The position numbers and the translations under genes were made by a program. A stretch of 64,000 nt of DNA. Origin: Magnetococcales bacterium. Its GTDB lineage: Bacteria; Pseudomonadota; Magnetococcia; Magnetococcales; Magnetaquicoccaceae. Below the pieces are notes generated by a model that worked only from the letters and a program-made list of their open reading frames with translations, was not told where the DNA came from and did not search any database. The stretch is taken from the NCBI GenBank assembly GCA_002753095.1, contig PDZU01000004.1, positions 43,804 through 107,803 on the forward strand. The letters are read 5' to 3'. This document shows, piece by piece, positions 32,703 to 41,309 of this stretch (its first letter is position 1; every line of letters starts with the position of its first letter).

Positions 32703-32760
32703 AGCCGAAGTTAGATGGCGGAGACTTGAAGAGTCCCGCGCTGACTTCGGCTTTTTTTTT
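32703..32760 (+). terminator. Rho-independent terminator of the ribosomal superoperon
   Basis: AGCCGAAGT (32703-32711) pairs with ACTTCGGCT (32744-32752), closing a stem that includes an internal GACTT/GAGTC helix. It is followed by an uninterrupted run of T (32752-32760). It marks a clean end to the alpha operon. Confidence 0.9.
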
Positions 32761-32784
32761 CATTTTTTTAGCAAGGCCATCGCG

Positions 32785-34080
32785 ATGCGTTTGTTATATA
32801 AGTGGCTTCTGTCAGAAATTTGTCCGTATGCATGCCTGTTATTGACACTGATGAACGTGTCATTTTCTCCTGCGGCATTTGCAGCGGATTGGCAAGATGT
32901 TACAGGCGCGTCAGGTGGTAAAAGTCCGGATGCTGTGCAGCCTTATGCGGTACCCATGGATGCTGAAAAGGTTATTGATCGGAAGCGAGAAGAACCGGTT
33001 ACGGTCAGTCGGTCCGTCAACAGGCAAGTAACACGAGGGGAGGAAGGGCTGCATTTACAGAGGGAGGAGTTATTAAGCACTGTGAGTTATGGGGAGGTGC
33101 CATGGCGTAGACGGTGGTATCCTTATGCTGTCGCTGATGAGGTGATCGGGCCCGGAGAATTGCGCTATTTGGTGCATAGCAGTGATACGTTGATTGAGTT
33201 GGCGCGTATTTTTGGTATCGGTTTCAATGAACTGCGTGATGCCAACCCGGATGTCAATGTTTGGGTGCCAGAAGTTGGTACAGTGCTTAAGGTTCCCTAT
33301 CGTCGTGTTTTGCCGCAATCTTCTGCGCGCATTATTGTAAACCTGCCTGAAATGCGCGTCTATCATAAGAGGCGCGATGGTTGGTTGGATACTTACCCAA
33401 TTGGTATTGGGAAGGAAGGGTTGCTGACGCCAAAAGGGGTGACTCAAGTGACGCGCAAGGCGGCGTATCCCTCTTGGTATGTACCCGAATCGATTCGTAA
33501 GGAGCGGCCAAGCATGCCGAGGGTCGTTCCATCAGGCCCAGACAATCCATTGGGAACCCATGCTGTCTATTTATCGATTCCTGGATATTTGATGCATGGT
33601 ACGCAAAAGCCCTACGGGGTGGGGCGTCGCGTGAGCCATGGTTGCATGAGGCTGTATCCTGAAGATATTGTGCGGTTCTATGAAGAGGTAGCAGTCAATG
33701 ACACTGTAGAGATATTGAATCAACCGATCAAGGCAGGCTGGTTGGGAGATCAGTTGTATTTACAAGTGCATGATGTGCTCTCCTATAAAGAGCGTTCCAG
33801 TGTCAAGAACATGGTCAGCAAGGTGGTGAGCCAGGCTTTGCTGCGTCGGGCTGCAGTTGATGACGAAGTGGTCATTGATTGGAAGTTGTTGCAACAGACG
33901 ATTGAGCAAGTCAAAGGTTTGCCGCAAGTGATTGGTCGGGTTTGGCATCCGCCTGCTTTTGAGCATTTTGGTGCAGGATGGGCGTGGGAATCCCGGATAC
34001 AAATTCCTGCAAAATATAAAATCAAGAAGCCTTTGGCGGAGACGACTCAAGAGACTGTGTCGGAGGATGTTGCGCTTTAG
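32785..34080 (+). CDS. L,D-transpeptidase with LysM domain (ErfK/YbiS family)
   Basis: 431 residues from the ATG at 32785 (AAGG ribosome site); an ATG further upstream would read through the terminator. A hydrophobic signal (about 5-30, ending in AAFAADW) exports it. A LysM domain (about 130-175, RYLVHSSDTLIELARIFGI) binds peptidoglycan. The YkuD catalytic domain (about 178-315) has the SHGCMRLYPEDI motif with His285 and Cys287. Such enzymes make 3-3 cross-links or attach Lpp to meso-DAP. The neighbouring Lpp-like lipoprotein on the other strand makes the attachment role attractive. The C-terminal 110 residues are not recognised. Confidence 0.92.
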   Translation: MRLLYKWLLSEICPYACLLLTLMNVSFSPAAFAADWQDVTGASGGKSPDAVQPYAVPMDAEKVIDRKREEPVTVSRSVNRQVTRGEEGLHLQREELLSTVSYGEVPWRRRWYPYAVADEVIGPGELRYLVHSSDTLIELARIFGIGFNELRDANPDVNVWVPEVGTVLKVPYRRVLPQSSARIIVNLPEMRVYHKRRDGWLDTYPIGIGKEGLLTPKGVTQVTRKAAYPSWYVPESIRKERPSMPRVVPSGPDNPLGTHAVYLSIPGYLMHGTQKPYGVGRRVSHGCMRLYPEDIVRFYEEVAVNDTVEILNQPIKAGWLGDQLYLQVHDVLSYKERSSVKNMVSKVVSQALLRRAAVDDEVVIDWKLLQQTIEQVKGLPQVIGRVWHPPAFEHFGAGWAWESRIQIPAKYKIKKPLAETTQETVSEDVAL

Positions 34081-34200
34081 GGGTTGAGCCGGCTGAATAG
34101 TGCCTGCGAGGGGGGGCATGTCAGCGTAGGGTCTGTCGCTCTTGTTTGATGCAGCGGGTGTAAGCGGAAACTGCGTAATCGGGGGAAAGGGGCAGCTACC

Positions 34201-34236
34201 GGGAAACTGAGGGGAGGTAATACCCCCCAGTGTCCC
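34201..34236 (-). terminator. GC-rich hairpin between convergent ldt and lipoprotein genes
   Basis: GGGA, ACTG and GGGG segments pair with CCCC, CAGT and TCCC across a TAATA-containing loop, with one mismatch and one bulge. It lies in the 183-bp convergent gap. There is no T-run on either side, so termination is possible but not certain. Confidence 0.4.
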
Positions 34237-34263
34237 GATTGCTTGTCGGCTGAAACCGAATGA

Positions 34264-34518
34264 CTACTTCTTGAGGCCTTTGCGGAAGGACTTCTTTGCG
34301 CGAGCGGACTCTTCTTTGAGGCGATCGACTTCCTTGCGCAGCGCATCGGCTTCGGCTTTCGCTTTGTCAGCGGAGGCCTGAGCGGCTTTGCGATCGGCTT
34401 CGGCCTTGGCGAGCTGCTCTTGCAGGTTGGCTTCGGGCTTGGCCGGGGCTTGTGAGGCACAACCGCTCAGAACGCCCAAAAGGCTGGAGAGGACAATAAC
34501 GGGGACAATTTTCGACAT
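34264..34518 (-). CDS. Small Lpp-like outer-membrane lipoprotein
   Basis: 84 residues. The signal peptide ends in lipobox LSGC with Cys20; the mature chain is about 65 residues. Residues 33-76 form an Ala/Lys/Glu-rich heptad helix (EQLAKAEADRKAAQ, then ADALRKEVDRLKEE). The C-terminus is KKSFRKGLKK, so it ends in lysine as Braun lipoprotein does. I infer a trimeric coiled-coil lipoprotein tethering the outer membrane to peptidoglycan. An AGGAG ribosome site precedes the ATG. Sequence identity to Lpp itself is low; length, lipobox, alanine-zipper pattern and terminal Lys are the evidence. Confidence 0.75.
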   Translation of the reverse strand: MSKIVPVIVLSSLLGVLSGCASQAPAKPEANLQEQLAKAEADRKAAQASADKAKAEADALRKEVDRLKEESARAKKSFRKGLKK

Positions 34519-34791
34519 GGATTGAGTCTCCTGACTGAAATGAAAAAGTTTCCTTGAGCTTGCAGCTTTTTGCTTAAGCCTTCAAACGCGACATAGTAAC
34601 AGATAAACCGGTTCGAATTCTATTAAAAAAGCTGAGCCTCGGACATTTATGTGCAGATTTTTCAACTGCAATTGGCATACCAAAACGTTGATGCCGTGCA
34701 TGTTCAGCGAGAAACTTCCGATGTTGCACGTTGATTGATATGCTAACACACTGATTCTACAGTTTTTATAAACTGTATGTCAAGGAATTGC
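34519..34791. other. AT-rich intergenic stretch
   Basis: 273 bases between the lipoprotein start and the end of the HybE-like gene, visibly richer in A+T than its surroundings. It must hold the lipoprotein promoter on the minus strand. I could not pick a convincing -35/-10 pair and saw no RNA gene or repeat. Confidence 0.5.
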
Positions 34792-35319
34792 TCATCGAAA
34801 CAGTCCAAGCAGGTTGCGGCGACTGATCGATTTATTCAGATGATCGCCGAGAGATTGCTTGGGGGGCGTAGGTGGTTTTTTGCCCAGGGCGATGGCCATG
34901 GCTTCTTCCGGGTTGTCGATGTCGTGCGTGGAAGTGAGCAATATTTCGATAAAATGATGGCCGACCTCCGGTTCCCAGGCGGTAAGGACAGGGATTTGGC
35001 GCGCTGGGGTTTGCAGCAGTACGCCTTGCCCGGTTGCGACACGCCCATGGCTATCGGCTGTCAAGGGCATGGCATGGCGTATTGGCGGTGTTGGCAGCCC
35101 AGGATGGCTCCAGAAAATCCGTTCGACTGCCCAAGGCGTCACGAGCAGGGCGGATATGAGGGGGTTGGACGGACTGCCGTCCTCCATTTGCACGCGAATC
35201 GGCAAGCGCCGATTGAGTTGCGGATCGTCGTGGGGGCGACTTTGCAAGATGCGTTCGCTGGCCACCTTCAGGGCAACCGGATCGGGCCAGCGGCATTCCC
35301 AGCGGGGGGGATCATCCAT
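34792..35319 (-). CDS. HybE-like protein ([NiFe]-hydrogenase chaperone family)
   Basis: 175 residues. The pattern resembles HybE/HupJ chaperones: an N-terminal helix with ALKVASERI, then a central LLVTPWAVERIFW (compare VITPWMLSAVIF in E. coli HybE), a GVLLQTPAR region, SxTHDIDNPEEAMAIA, and the C-terminal ISRRNLLGLF (compare ASRRALLFGR). HybE proteins bind the Tat-exported large-subunit precursor or small subunit of uptake hydrogenases. No hydrogenase genes are in the window. The ATG lies 2 bases after the thiSG stop, so the two genes are coupled. The family call is by remembered motif, not alignment. Confidence 0.6.
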   Translation of the reverse strand: MDDPPRWECRWPDPVALKVASERILQSRPHDDPQLNRRLPIRVQMEDGSPSNPLISALLVTPWAVERIFWSHPGLPTPPIRHAMPLTADSHGRVATGQGVLLQTPARQIPVLTAWEPEVGHHFIEILLTSTHDIDNPEEAMAIALGKKPPTPPKQSLGDHLNKSISRRNLLGLFR

Positions 35320-35321
35320 TG

Positions 35322-36314
35322 TCAGACCATCATGCCATCGAGAGGGCTGGAGGCAGTAGCATAGAGTTTTTTCGGGATCCGTCCGGCCAGAAAGGCGTCA
35401 CGACCGGCTTCGACCGCTTTTTTCATGGCCCGGGCCATGCGGATTGGATCTTTGGCCCCGGCGATGGCGGTATTCATGAGCACACCATCACAGCCCAACT
35501 CCATGGCGATGGCCGCATCGGAAGCGGTACCGACACCGGCATCCACCAATACGGGGATGTTGGCTTGTTCAATGATAATGCGCAGGGTGTAGGGGTTGCG
35601 GATGCCCAATCCAGAGCCAATGGGGGCTGCCAGAGGCATGACCGCCACACAGCCCATCTCTTCGAATAACTTGCAGAGATAGGGATCATCGGTGGTATAG
35701 ACCATCACCTTGAAGCCATCTTTGATCAGGAGTTCAGCGGCCTTAATGGTTTCGGGATTGTTGGGCCATAAATATTTGGCATCGGAGAGAACTTCCAATT
35801 TGACCATATCCCAACCGCCTGCTTCCCGTGCCAGGCGCAAGGTGCGCACGGCATCCTCGGCGTTGTAGCATCCGGCGGTGTTGGGAAGGTAGGTATAGCG
35901 TCGCGGATCCACGTAATCTGTCAAGAGTGTGGCGTTGGGGTCGCTGATATTGACGCGGCGCACGGCGACGGTGACAATATCGGCCCCGGAGGCGGCAATG
36001 GCGCGGGCGGTCTCTTCAAAGTCCTTGTATTTGCCTGTGCCCACCAACAGGCGGCTGTTGAACTGTTTGCCGGCGATAATCAGCGGGTCAGCATCATCTG
36101 CCGCAGAACCGCCGCCGATAAAATGGACCACCTCGATTTTATCCCCCTCCGCCAGTTCAATCTGCTGGAACTGCTGGCGTGGGGCAACGGTCAGGTTGCG
36201 TTCCACCGCCACCTTGGCAGGATCCAGTTTGAGTTCCTGCAACAATTGATGAATCGTGCTGGGGCGAGGGATGGATTTTTCTTCGCCATTGAGGGTGATC
36301 TGTATCGTGTTCAT
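35322..36314 (-). CDS. thiG: ThiS-ThiG fusion, thiazole synthase
   Basis: 330 residues. Residues 1-68 are a ThiS ubiquitin-like sulfur carrier ending FIGGGS. Residues 76-325 are ThiG, a TIM barrel with [12 protein letters not shown] (around 91-102), the Schiff-base lysine in MVKLEVLSD (Lys172) and the phosphate-binding [11 protein letters not shown]. ThiG condenses 1-deoxyxylulose-5-phosphate, dehydroglycine and ThiS thiocarboxylate to the thiazole of thiamine. In the fusion the ThiS di-glycine is internal rather than terminal. It is co-transcribed with the HybE-like gene. No TPP riboswitch was recognised in the 220 bases upstream. Confidence 0.95.
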   Translation of the reverse strand: MNTIQITLNGEEKSIPRPSTIHQLLQELKLDPAKVAVERNLTVAPRQQFQQIELAEGDKIEVVHFIGGGSAADDADPLIIAGKQFNSRLLVGTGKYKDFEETARAIAASGADIVTVAVRRVNISDPNATLLTDYVDPRRYTYLPNTAGCYNAEDAVRTLRLAREAGGWDMVKLEVLSDAKYLWPNNPETIKAAELLIKDGFKVMVYTTDDPYLCKLFEEMGCVAVMPLAAPIGSGLGIRNPYTLRIIIEQANIPVLVDAGVGTASDAAIAMELGCDGVLMNTAIAGAKDPIRMARAMKKAVEAGRDAFLAGRIPKKLYATASSPLDGMMV

Positions 36315-36534
36315 GATGGCTCCCGACAGTTCAAAGGATAAAGCGCTGCACGGCTGCCTGAGTGCCTTGCAGAGACGGGCTTGCTGTGCTGCTTACCTTC
36401 ATTGTAGCAATCTGTTGCGGTTGATCAATGAGAGAAAATGGCATAGTCTCAGGATGCGCGACGATTTTCACTTTTCATCTTCCGATTGCCAGCGGGTTTT
36501 TTGTTGATCGCGCCAAGCAGACGAGGGAGCCCTC

Positions 36535-37659
36535 ATGATCCGTAGAGTGTACATCCGTGGTTACAAGTCTCTGGTCGATTTTGAGTTGAAGCCGGAGCGT
36601 ATGACGTTATTGCTGGGACCAAACGGTTCCGGCAAGTCGGCTGTCTTGGAGTGCTTGGCTTCATTGAGAGAGTTTATTGTCTCTGGTAAAAATATTAGAG
36701 ACTCGTTTCCATGGGATGTTTTTCCTCTTGTTGGTCTGGACGAGGTTTCAATCCAGGAAATGAATCTTGAGGTGATTGTTAATGATGATTTGTATAACTA
36801 TTATCTGATGTTTGATGTGGACCTCTTTGGTCTTTGCGAGGAAAGTCTCACTATTAATAATGATATGGTGTTTAAGAGTAAAGAAAGAGAGTTATATATT
36901 TACAAAAGAAATAATCAACAAGAGGTTGTGATTTCTCTGTCAGCTTTGCCCGAGCGCTCATCTGTTCAGATGTTGATGCATGATGGTCGGGTTGCTCCTT
37001 TTAGATCGTTTATTGACAGTCTACTCATTATTCATCATCAGCCACAGTTAATGACAGGGTCGATCAGGGGACGAGATCTGCATTTGCAAACAAACGGGAG
37101 TAATTTTGCTTCCTGGTGGCATCATTTATTGGTAACCGATGCAGAGTTGGTTATGGCGGTGGCTGCTGTGTTGCAGGAGGTTATACCTGGCTTTCGTTGT
37201 ATGCAATTGAAGGTGATTGGAGAGAATGTATTCAGTTTGATGGTTGTTTTTGCGTTGGGTAACAATAAGAGTAGTGAAATTCCCTTCACGCAACTTTCCG
37301 ATGGGCAGAAAAGTCTGATTTTGTTGTATACTGTTTTGGTCTATATGAAATTTGGCCGGGCGCACTTTCTTTTTATGGACGAACCAGAAAATTTTCTGGC
37401 TCTTCCAGAAATTATGCCATGGTTGAACCAGTTGATGAGCCAATCGGAGGAAAACGCTTCTGGTGGACAGTATATGATCATTTCGCATCATCCCAATTTG
37501 ATTAATTTTCTGGCGCGTGATTGGGGTAAATGGATTGATCGTGATGCAAACAGTGGTGTATCAAAAATCCATAACATCTCTGAGGTGTTGAGCGATACAG
37601 AAGAGGGTTTGCCTCTTTCTGTATTGGTCGAGCGTGGTTGGATACTGGATCATGGGTAA
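36535..37659 (+). CDS. AAA (ABC/SMC-like) ATPase of a two-gene system
   Basis: 374 residues. Walker A is GPNGSGKS (residues 28-35), the ABC-type signature is LSDGQKS (254-260), Walker B is FLFMDEPEN with Asp282-Glu283, and the switch is ISHHPN (316-321). The MIRRVYIRGYKSLVDFELKPERM start is that of the RecF/OLD-like AAA_21 class. There is no coiled-coil insertion of SMC length and no TOPRIM domain in this chain; the latter appears to be supplied by the next gene, which overlaps its last 8 bases. The gene is clearly more A+T-rich than its neighbours, a sign of horizontal acquisition. A GGGAG ribosome site precedes the ATG. Confidence 0.9.
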   Translation: MIRRVYIRGYKSLVDFELKPERMTLLLGPNGSGKSAVLECLASLREFIVSGKNIRDSFPWDVFPLVGLDEVSIQEMNLEVIVNDDLYNYYLMFDVDLFGLCEESLTINNDMVFKSKERELYIYKRNNQQEVVISLSALPERSSVQMLMHDGRVAPFRSFIDSLLIIHHQPQLMTGSIRGRDLHLQTNGSNFASWWHHLLVTDAELVMAVAAVLQEVIPGFRCMQLKVIGENVFSLMVVFALGNNKSSEIPFTQLSDGQKSLILLYTVLVYMKFGRAHFLFMDEPENFLALPEIMPWLNQLMSQSEENASGGQYMIISHHPNLINFLARDWGKWIDRDANSGVSKIHNISEVLSDTEEGLPLSVLVERGWILDHG

Positions 37660-38209
37660 CGCTTTGCAACTCTCTGGATACCAGGCCGTTGTGTTGTGCG
37701 AAGATGTAGCGCACTATCGCTTGGCAGCAGAATTTTTGAAGAATGGCGCATTGCCTGTGGGAAAAATTTATCAGAGTGTTGCGCCATCCGGTCAGGGCAG
37801 TGGCAAAAGTTGGGTTTTGCAGCGCATCGCCGCAGAAATAAAGGCACTGCGTAGGCGTACTGCCAGGACCGTGTTACTGATCATTGTGGATGCCGATGAA
37901 CAAGCTACAGATGATGCCTATCGCGAGATCAGGAAACGGATTGAAGAGAGTCCCAATCCGGTGCGTCATCCTGTTGTTGCCGTTGTACCGACACGCAATA
38001 TTGAGAGCTGGATCCATTATCTTGTCACTGGCTTGATTGATGAAACAACCAGCTTTAAGAGACATTATCTGAAAAACGTATCAAACGGCGAGATGGCTGC
38101 GCGATTATTGGATCGGGTGTGCCAAGCAGAACACAGTGCCACGCCTTTGCCGCCATCATTGCGGATGGCACGGGAGGCGTGGGTGCAAGCATTTTCTACA
38201 ACATCTTAA
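37652..38209 (+). CDS. TOPRIM-like partner of the AAA ATPase
   Basis: 185 residues from the ATG at 37652, which overlaps the ATPase stop; an in-frame GTG at 37634 is an alternative. Glu17 in VVLCEDVAH, Asp80 and Asp82 in [10 protein letters not shown], and a conserved-looking [12 protein letters not shown] (113-124) give the acidic spacing of a TOPRIM metal site (E, then DxD). It also has GQGSGKSW near residue 50. I recall a widespread uncharacterised family of this pattern beside AAA ATPases. The biochemical activity is unknown; nuclease or nucleotidyl transfer is inferred from the acidic motifs. Confidence 0.65.
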   Translation: MGNALQLSGYQAVVLCEDVAHYRLAAEFLKNGALPVGKIYQSVAPSGQGSGKSWVLQRIAAEIKALRRRTARTVLLIIVDADEQATDDAYREIRKRIEESPNPVRHPVVAVVPTRNIESWIHYLVTGLIDETTSFKRHYLKNVSNGEMAARLLDRVCQAEHSATPLPPSLRMAREAWVQAFSTTS

Positions 38210-38222
38210 GAAAGCCGGAACC

Positions 38223-39176
38223 ATGGGTCAATTTACGGAAAGGCGGGTCTTGGTAACCGGAGGGGCCGGTTTTTTGGGGACGCACCTGTGCGAGCGTCTG
38301 TTGCGGGATGGGTGCGATGTGTTGTGTGTCGATAATTTTTTCTCTGGCACCAAGGGCAACGTGTTGCACCTGCTCAACAATCCCCGTTTTGAACTGCTGC
38401 GCCATGATGTCACTTTTCCGCTGTTTGTGGAGGTCGATGAGATTTTCAATCTGGCCTGCCCAGCCTCGCCCATCCATTATCAGGTTGATCCGGTGCAAAC
38501 GACCAAAACCAGCGTGCATGGGGCTATCAACATGCTGGGTTTGGCCAAACGGGTGAAGGCGAAAATTTTTCAGGCCTCGACCAGCGAAGTGTATGGCGAT
38601 CCGCAACAACATCCCCAGACCGAAGGATATTGGGGCAATGTCAATCCCATCGGTCCGCGCTCCTGTTATGATGAAGGAAAACGGTGTGCCGAAACCCTGT
38701 TTTTTGATTACCAGCGCCAACACAGACTGCGCATCAAGGTGGCGCGCATCTTCAACACCTATGGTCCGCACATGCACCGCAATGATGGTCGGGTGGTCTC
38801 CAACTTTATCGTGCAAGCCTTGCGCAACGAGCCACTGACCGTCTATGGCAGCGGCAAACAGACGCGTTCCTTTTGTTATGTGGATGATCTGATCGAGGGT
38901 ATTGTGCGCTTGATGGCGTCGCCCGATACGGTGACCGGTCCAATCAACCTCGGCAACACGGCGGAATATCCCGTACTGCAGTTGGCAGAAACCATCGTCA
39001 AAATGACCGGTTCGCGTTCTTCCATCCTTTTGCATCCCTTGCCGGTGGATGATCCGCAGCAGCGGCGACCGGATATTTCGGCGGCCAAGGAGCTGTTGCA
39101 GTGGCAGCCGCAGGTTTCCCTGCAGGAGGGGTTGGAAAGGACCATCGCCTATTTTCGAGAGATTTTGTCGCAGTGA
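38223..39176 (+). CDS. UDP-glucuronate decarboxylase (UDP-xylose synthase)
   Basis: 317 residues, an extended SDR epimerase fold. The NAD site is [17 protein letters not shown]. The active site is STSEVYG with the YxxxK pair in SCYDEGKR. The substrate loops ([46 protein letters not shown]) are those of UXS. It converts UDP-glucuronate to UDP-xylose for surface polysaccharide. An ATG 87 bases upstream lies within the preceding gene and is not conserved. It may share transcription with the TOPRIM-like gene, 13 bp upstream. Confidence 0.9.
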   Translation: MGQFTERRVLVTGGAGFLGTHLCERLLRDGCDVLCVDNFFSGTKGNVLHLLNNPRFELLRHDVTFPLFVEVDEIFNLACPASPIHYQVDPVQTTKTSVHGAINMLGLAKRVKAKIFQASTSEVYGDPQQHPQTEGYWGNVNPIGPRSCYDEGKRCAETLFFDYQRQHRLRIKVARIFNTYGPHMHRNDGRVVSNFIVQALRNEPLTVYGSGKQTRSFCYVDDLIEGIVRLMASPDTVTGPINLGNTAEYPVLQLAETIVKMTGSRSSILLHPLPVDDPQQRRPDISAAKELLQWQPQVSLQEGLERTIAYFREILSQ

Positions 39177-39190
39177 TTTCCGTTGCCCCT

Positions 39191-39220
39191 CTTGCGCCAG
39201 AGCCTTGCACATCCCATATA
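39191..39220 (+). promoter_or_regulatory. Sigma32-like heat-shock promoter of htpG
   Basis: CTTGCGC (39191-39197), a 15-bp spacer and CCCATATA (39213-39220), close to the RpoH consensus CTTGAAA-N11-16-CCCATnT. It lies about 60 bp before the htpG start in a 103-bp gap. Confidence 0.6.
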
Positions 39221-39279
39221 ACCGGATTGAGTGCTGTCCCATTATTTTTTTGTAACTTTGGTGGAGGTGGTTGGTAGCC

Positions 39280-41211
39280 ATGAGTGAAGCTGCACAAAAA
39301 GAGACCCTGTCGTTTCAGGCGGAGGTTCGGCAACTGTTGGATCTGATGATTCACTCGTTGTACAGCAATAAAGAGATTTTTTTGCGCGAACTGATCTCCA
39401 ACGCCTCGGATGCGGCGGACAAACTGCGCTTTGAGGCGCTTGCCAATGACGCCCTGTATGAGGGTAGTCCCAATCTGGAGATCCGCATTACCTTCGACAA
39501 AGAGGCGAAAACCATCACGGTGGCCGATAACGGTATCGGCATGAGTCGGGAAGAGGTGATGAGTAACATTGGTACCATCGCCAAATCGGGAACCAAAGAG
39601 TTTCTCAAATCGTTGACGGGTGAGCAGGCCAAGGATGCCCATCTGATTGGTCAGTTTGGTGTGGGCTTTTATTCCGCCTTTGTGGTGGCCGACCGGGTGA
39701 CCCTGCTCACGCGGCGTGCTGGTGCGGTCGCGGGTCAGGGCATCAAGTGGGAGTCGGCAGGGGATGGTGAATATACCCTGGAAGAGGTGGCCAAAGAGGG
39801 CCATGGCACCGAGGTGATCCTGCATCTGCGCGATGAGGAGAGCGATTTTCTCGATGATTGGCGTTTGCGCTCGGTGATCCGTAAATTTTCCGATCATGTT
39901 TCCTGGCCGATCATGATGCTGGGTCGCTCTGCCGATGCAGAGGAGGCAGAGGAGAGTGCAGAAGAGAAGCCGGAGGAGGAGACGCAGGAGAAGGTTGTCG
40001 AAGAGAAGTGGGAGCAGGTCAACAAGGCTTCCGCCCTGTGGACGCGGGCCAAGAGCGATGTCAGTGCGGAGGAGTATAACGAGTTTTACAAGCACATCTC
40101 CCATGATTTTGAAGAGCCCTTGAGCCATGTGCATGTGCGTCTGGAAGGCAAGTTCGAGTATACCCTGTTGCTCTACGTACCAAAACGGGCGCCGTTCGAT
40201 TTGTGGGATCGGGAACGGAAACATGGGGTCAAGCTGTACGTGCGCCGGGTCTTCATCATGGAGGGGGCCGAGGAGTTGATGCCGCGCTATTTGCGCTTTG
40301 TGCGCGGTTTGATCGATACGTCCGACTTGCCGCTCAATGTTTCGCGGGAAATTCTGCAGAAAAATCAGGTGGTTGATGCCATCCGCAAAGGAGCGGTCGG
40401 CAAGGTGTTTGGCATGCTGGAGGATTTGGCTGAAAAAGATCCAGAAAACTATCAAACTTTCTGGAAAACGTTCGGCAAGGTGTTGAAGGAAGGGATTATC
40501 GAGGATTATAGCAACAAGGAGCGGCTTGCCAAACTGTTGCGTTTTGCCACCACCCATACCGATTCCGAAGTGCAGGATGTCTCTCTGAGCGATTATATCG
40601 GGCGCATGAAGCCGGAGCAGGAGAAGATCTATTATATCACCGGTGAGACGCACATGGCGGCGCGCAAGAGCCCGCACCTGGAAATTTTCCGCAAGAAAGG
40701 GATCGAGGTTTTGCTGCTCTCCGATCGGGTCGATGAGTGGTTTGTCTCGCACCTGCATGAGTTTGAAGGCAAGTCACTGCAGGCGGTCACCAAAGGGGAT
40801 CTGGATCTGGGCAAGTTGGATGATGAGGAGCAGAAAAAAGAGCGGGAAGAGCAGGAGAGCCGCTTCAAGGATCTGGTCTCCCGCATCAAGGATGCGTTGG
40901 GAGAGAACATCAAAGAGGTGCGGACGACGCACCGTTTGGTGGATTCGCCCTCCTGTCTGGTGGGGGGCGAGTACGACATGAGCGCCACCATGGAACGCAT
41001 TCTCAAGGATGCCGGGCAAGAGATTCCTGGGGCCAAGCGCATCCTGGAGATCAATCCAGAACATGCCATGCTGCAACGGTTGCAGTCCGAAGGAGATGCC
41101 GAGCGTTTTGACGATTTGTGTCACATCCTTTACAATCAGGCTTTGTTGTGCGAAGGTGGACAGATTGAGGATCCAGTGGACTTTGTCCGCCGTCTGAACA
41201 ATCTGCTGTAG
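39280..41211 (+). CDS. htpG: Chaperone HtpG (Hsp90)
   Basis: 643 residues from the ATG at 39280, with GGAGG upstream. The N-terminal ATPase domain has [21 protein letters not shown], the DNGIGM motif and a [11 protein letters not shown] lid. The charged linker ([19 protein letters not shown], around 225-243) is unusually acidic. The middle domain has the catalytic-loop region [19 protein letters not shown], and the C-terminal dimerisation domain is complete. It is a stress-induced folding chaperone; the upstream sigma32-like site fits. Confidence 0.98.
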   Translation: MSEAAQKETLSFQAEVRQLLDLMIHSLYSNKEIFLRELISNASDAADKLRFEALANDALYEGSPNLEIRITFDKEAKTITVADNGIGMSREEVMSNIGTIAKSGTKEFLKSLTGEQAKDAHLIGQFGVGFYSAFVVADRVTLLTRRAGAVAGQGIKWESAGDGEYTLEEVAKEGHGTEVILHLRDEESDFLDDWRLRSVIRKFSDHVSWPIMMLGRSADAEEAEESAEEKPEEETQEKVVEEKWEQVNKASALWTRAKSDVSAEEYNEFYKHISHDFEEPLSHVHVRLEGKFEYTLLLYVPKRAPFDLWDRERKHGVKLYVRRVFIMEGAEELMPRYLRFVRGLIDTSDLPLNVSREILQKNQVVDAIRKGAVGKVFGMLEDLAEKDPENYQTFWKTFGKVLKEGIIEDYSNKERLAKLLRFATTHTDSEVQDVSLSDYIGRMKPEQEKIYYITGETHMAARKSPHLEIFRKKGIEVLLLSDRVDEWFVSHLHEFEGKSLQAVTKGDLDLGKLDDEEQKKEREEQESRFKDLVSRIKDALGENIKEVRTTHRLVDSPSCLVGGEYDMSATMERILKDAGQEIPGAKRILEINPEHAMLQRLQSEGDAERFDDLCHILYNQALLCEGGQIEDPVDFVRRLNNLL

Positions 41212-41224
41212 TCTTGCTGGCAAT

Positions 41225-41255
41225 GAACTCTCCGGGGAGCCTCTCCGGGGGGTTC
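41225..41255 (+). terminator. Hairpin after htpG
   Basis: GAACTCTCC pairs with GGGGGGTTC (two G-T pairs) around an inner GGAG/CTCC helix, 13 bp after the htpG stop. A seven-T run occurs only about 20 bases later, so termination efficiency is uncertain. Confidence 0.45.
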
Positions 41256-41309
41256 GCGGCCAGAAAATACGTTTTTTTCTTGTGGGAATTTTTCCGAAGG
41301 AAGCTGACG

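Noticed and set aside
34777..35364. A plus-strand 195-codon frame opposite the HybE-like gene
   Set aside because: The minus-strand frame has recognisable family motifs, is coupled to thiSG and runs in the direction of its operon; the plus frame has no domain.
36315..36534. Possible TPP riboswitch upstream of thiSG
   Set aside because: Neither the CUGAGA nor the GAACCUGAUC-type core motifs could be found on the minus strand in this gap.
38998..40758. A 586-codon open frame on the minus strand across htpG
   Set aside because: It lies antisense to a complete, motif-intact htpG and its product is a low-complexity His/Arg/Gln-rich mirror of that gene, with no domain.
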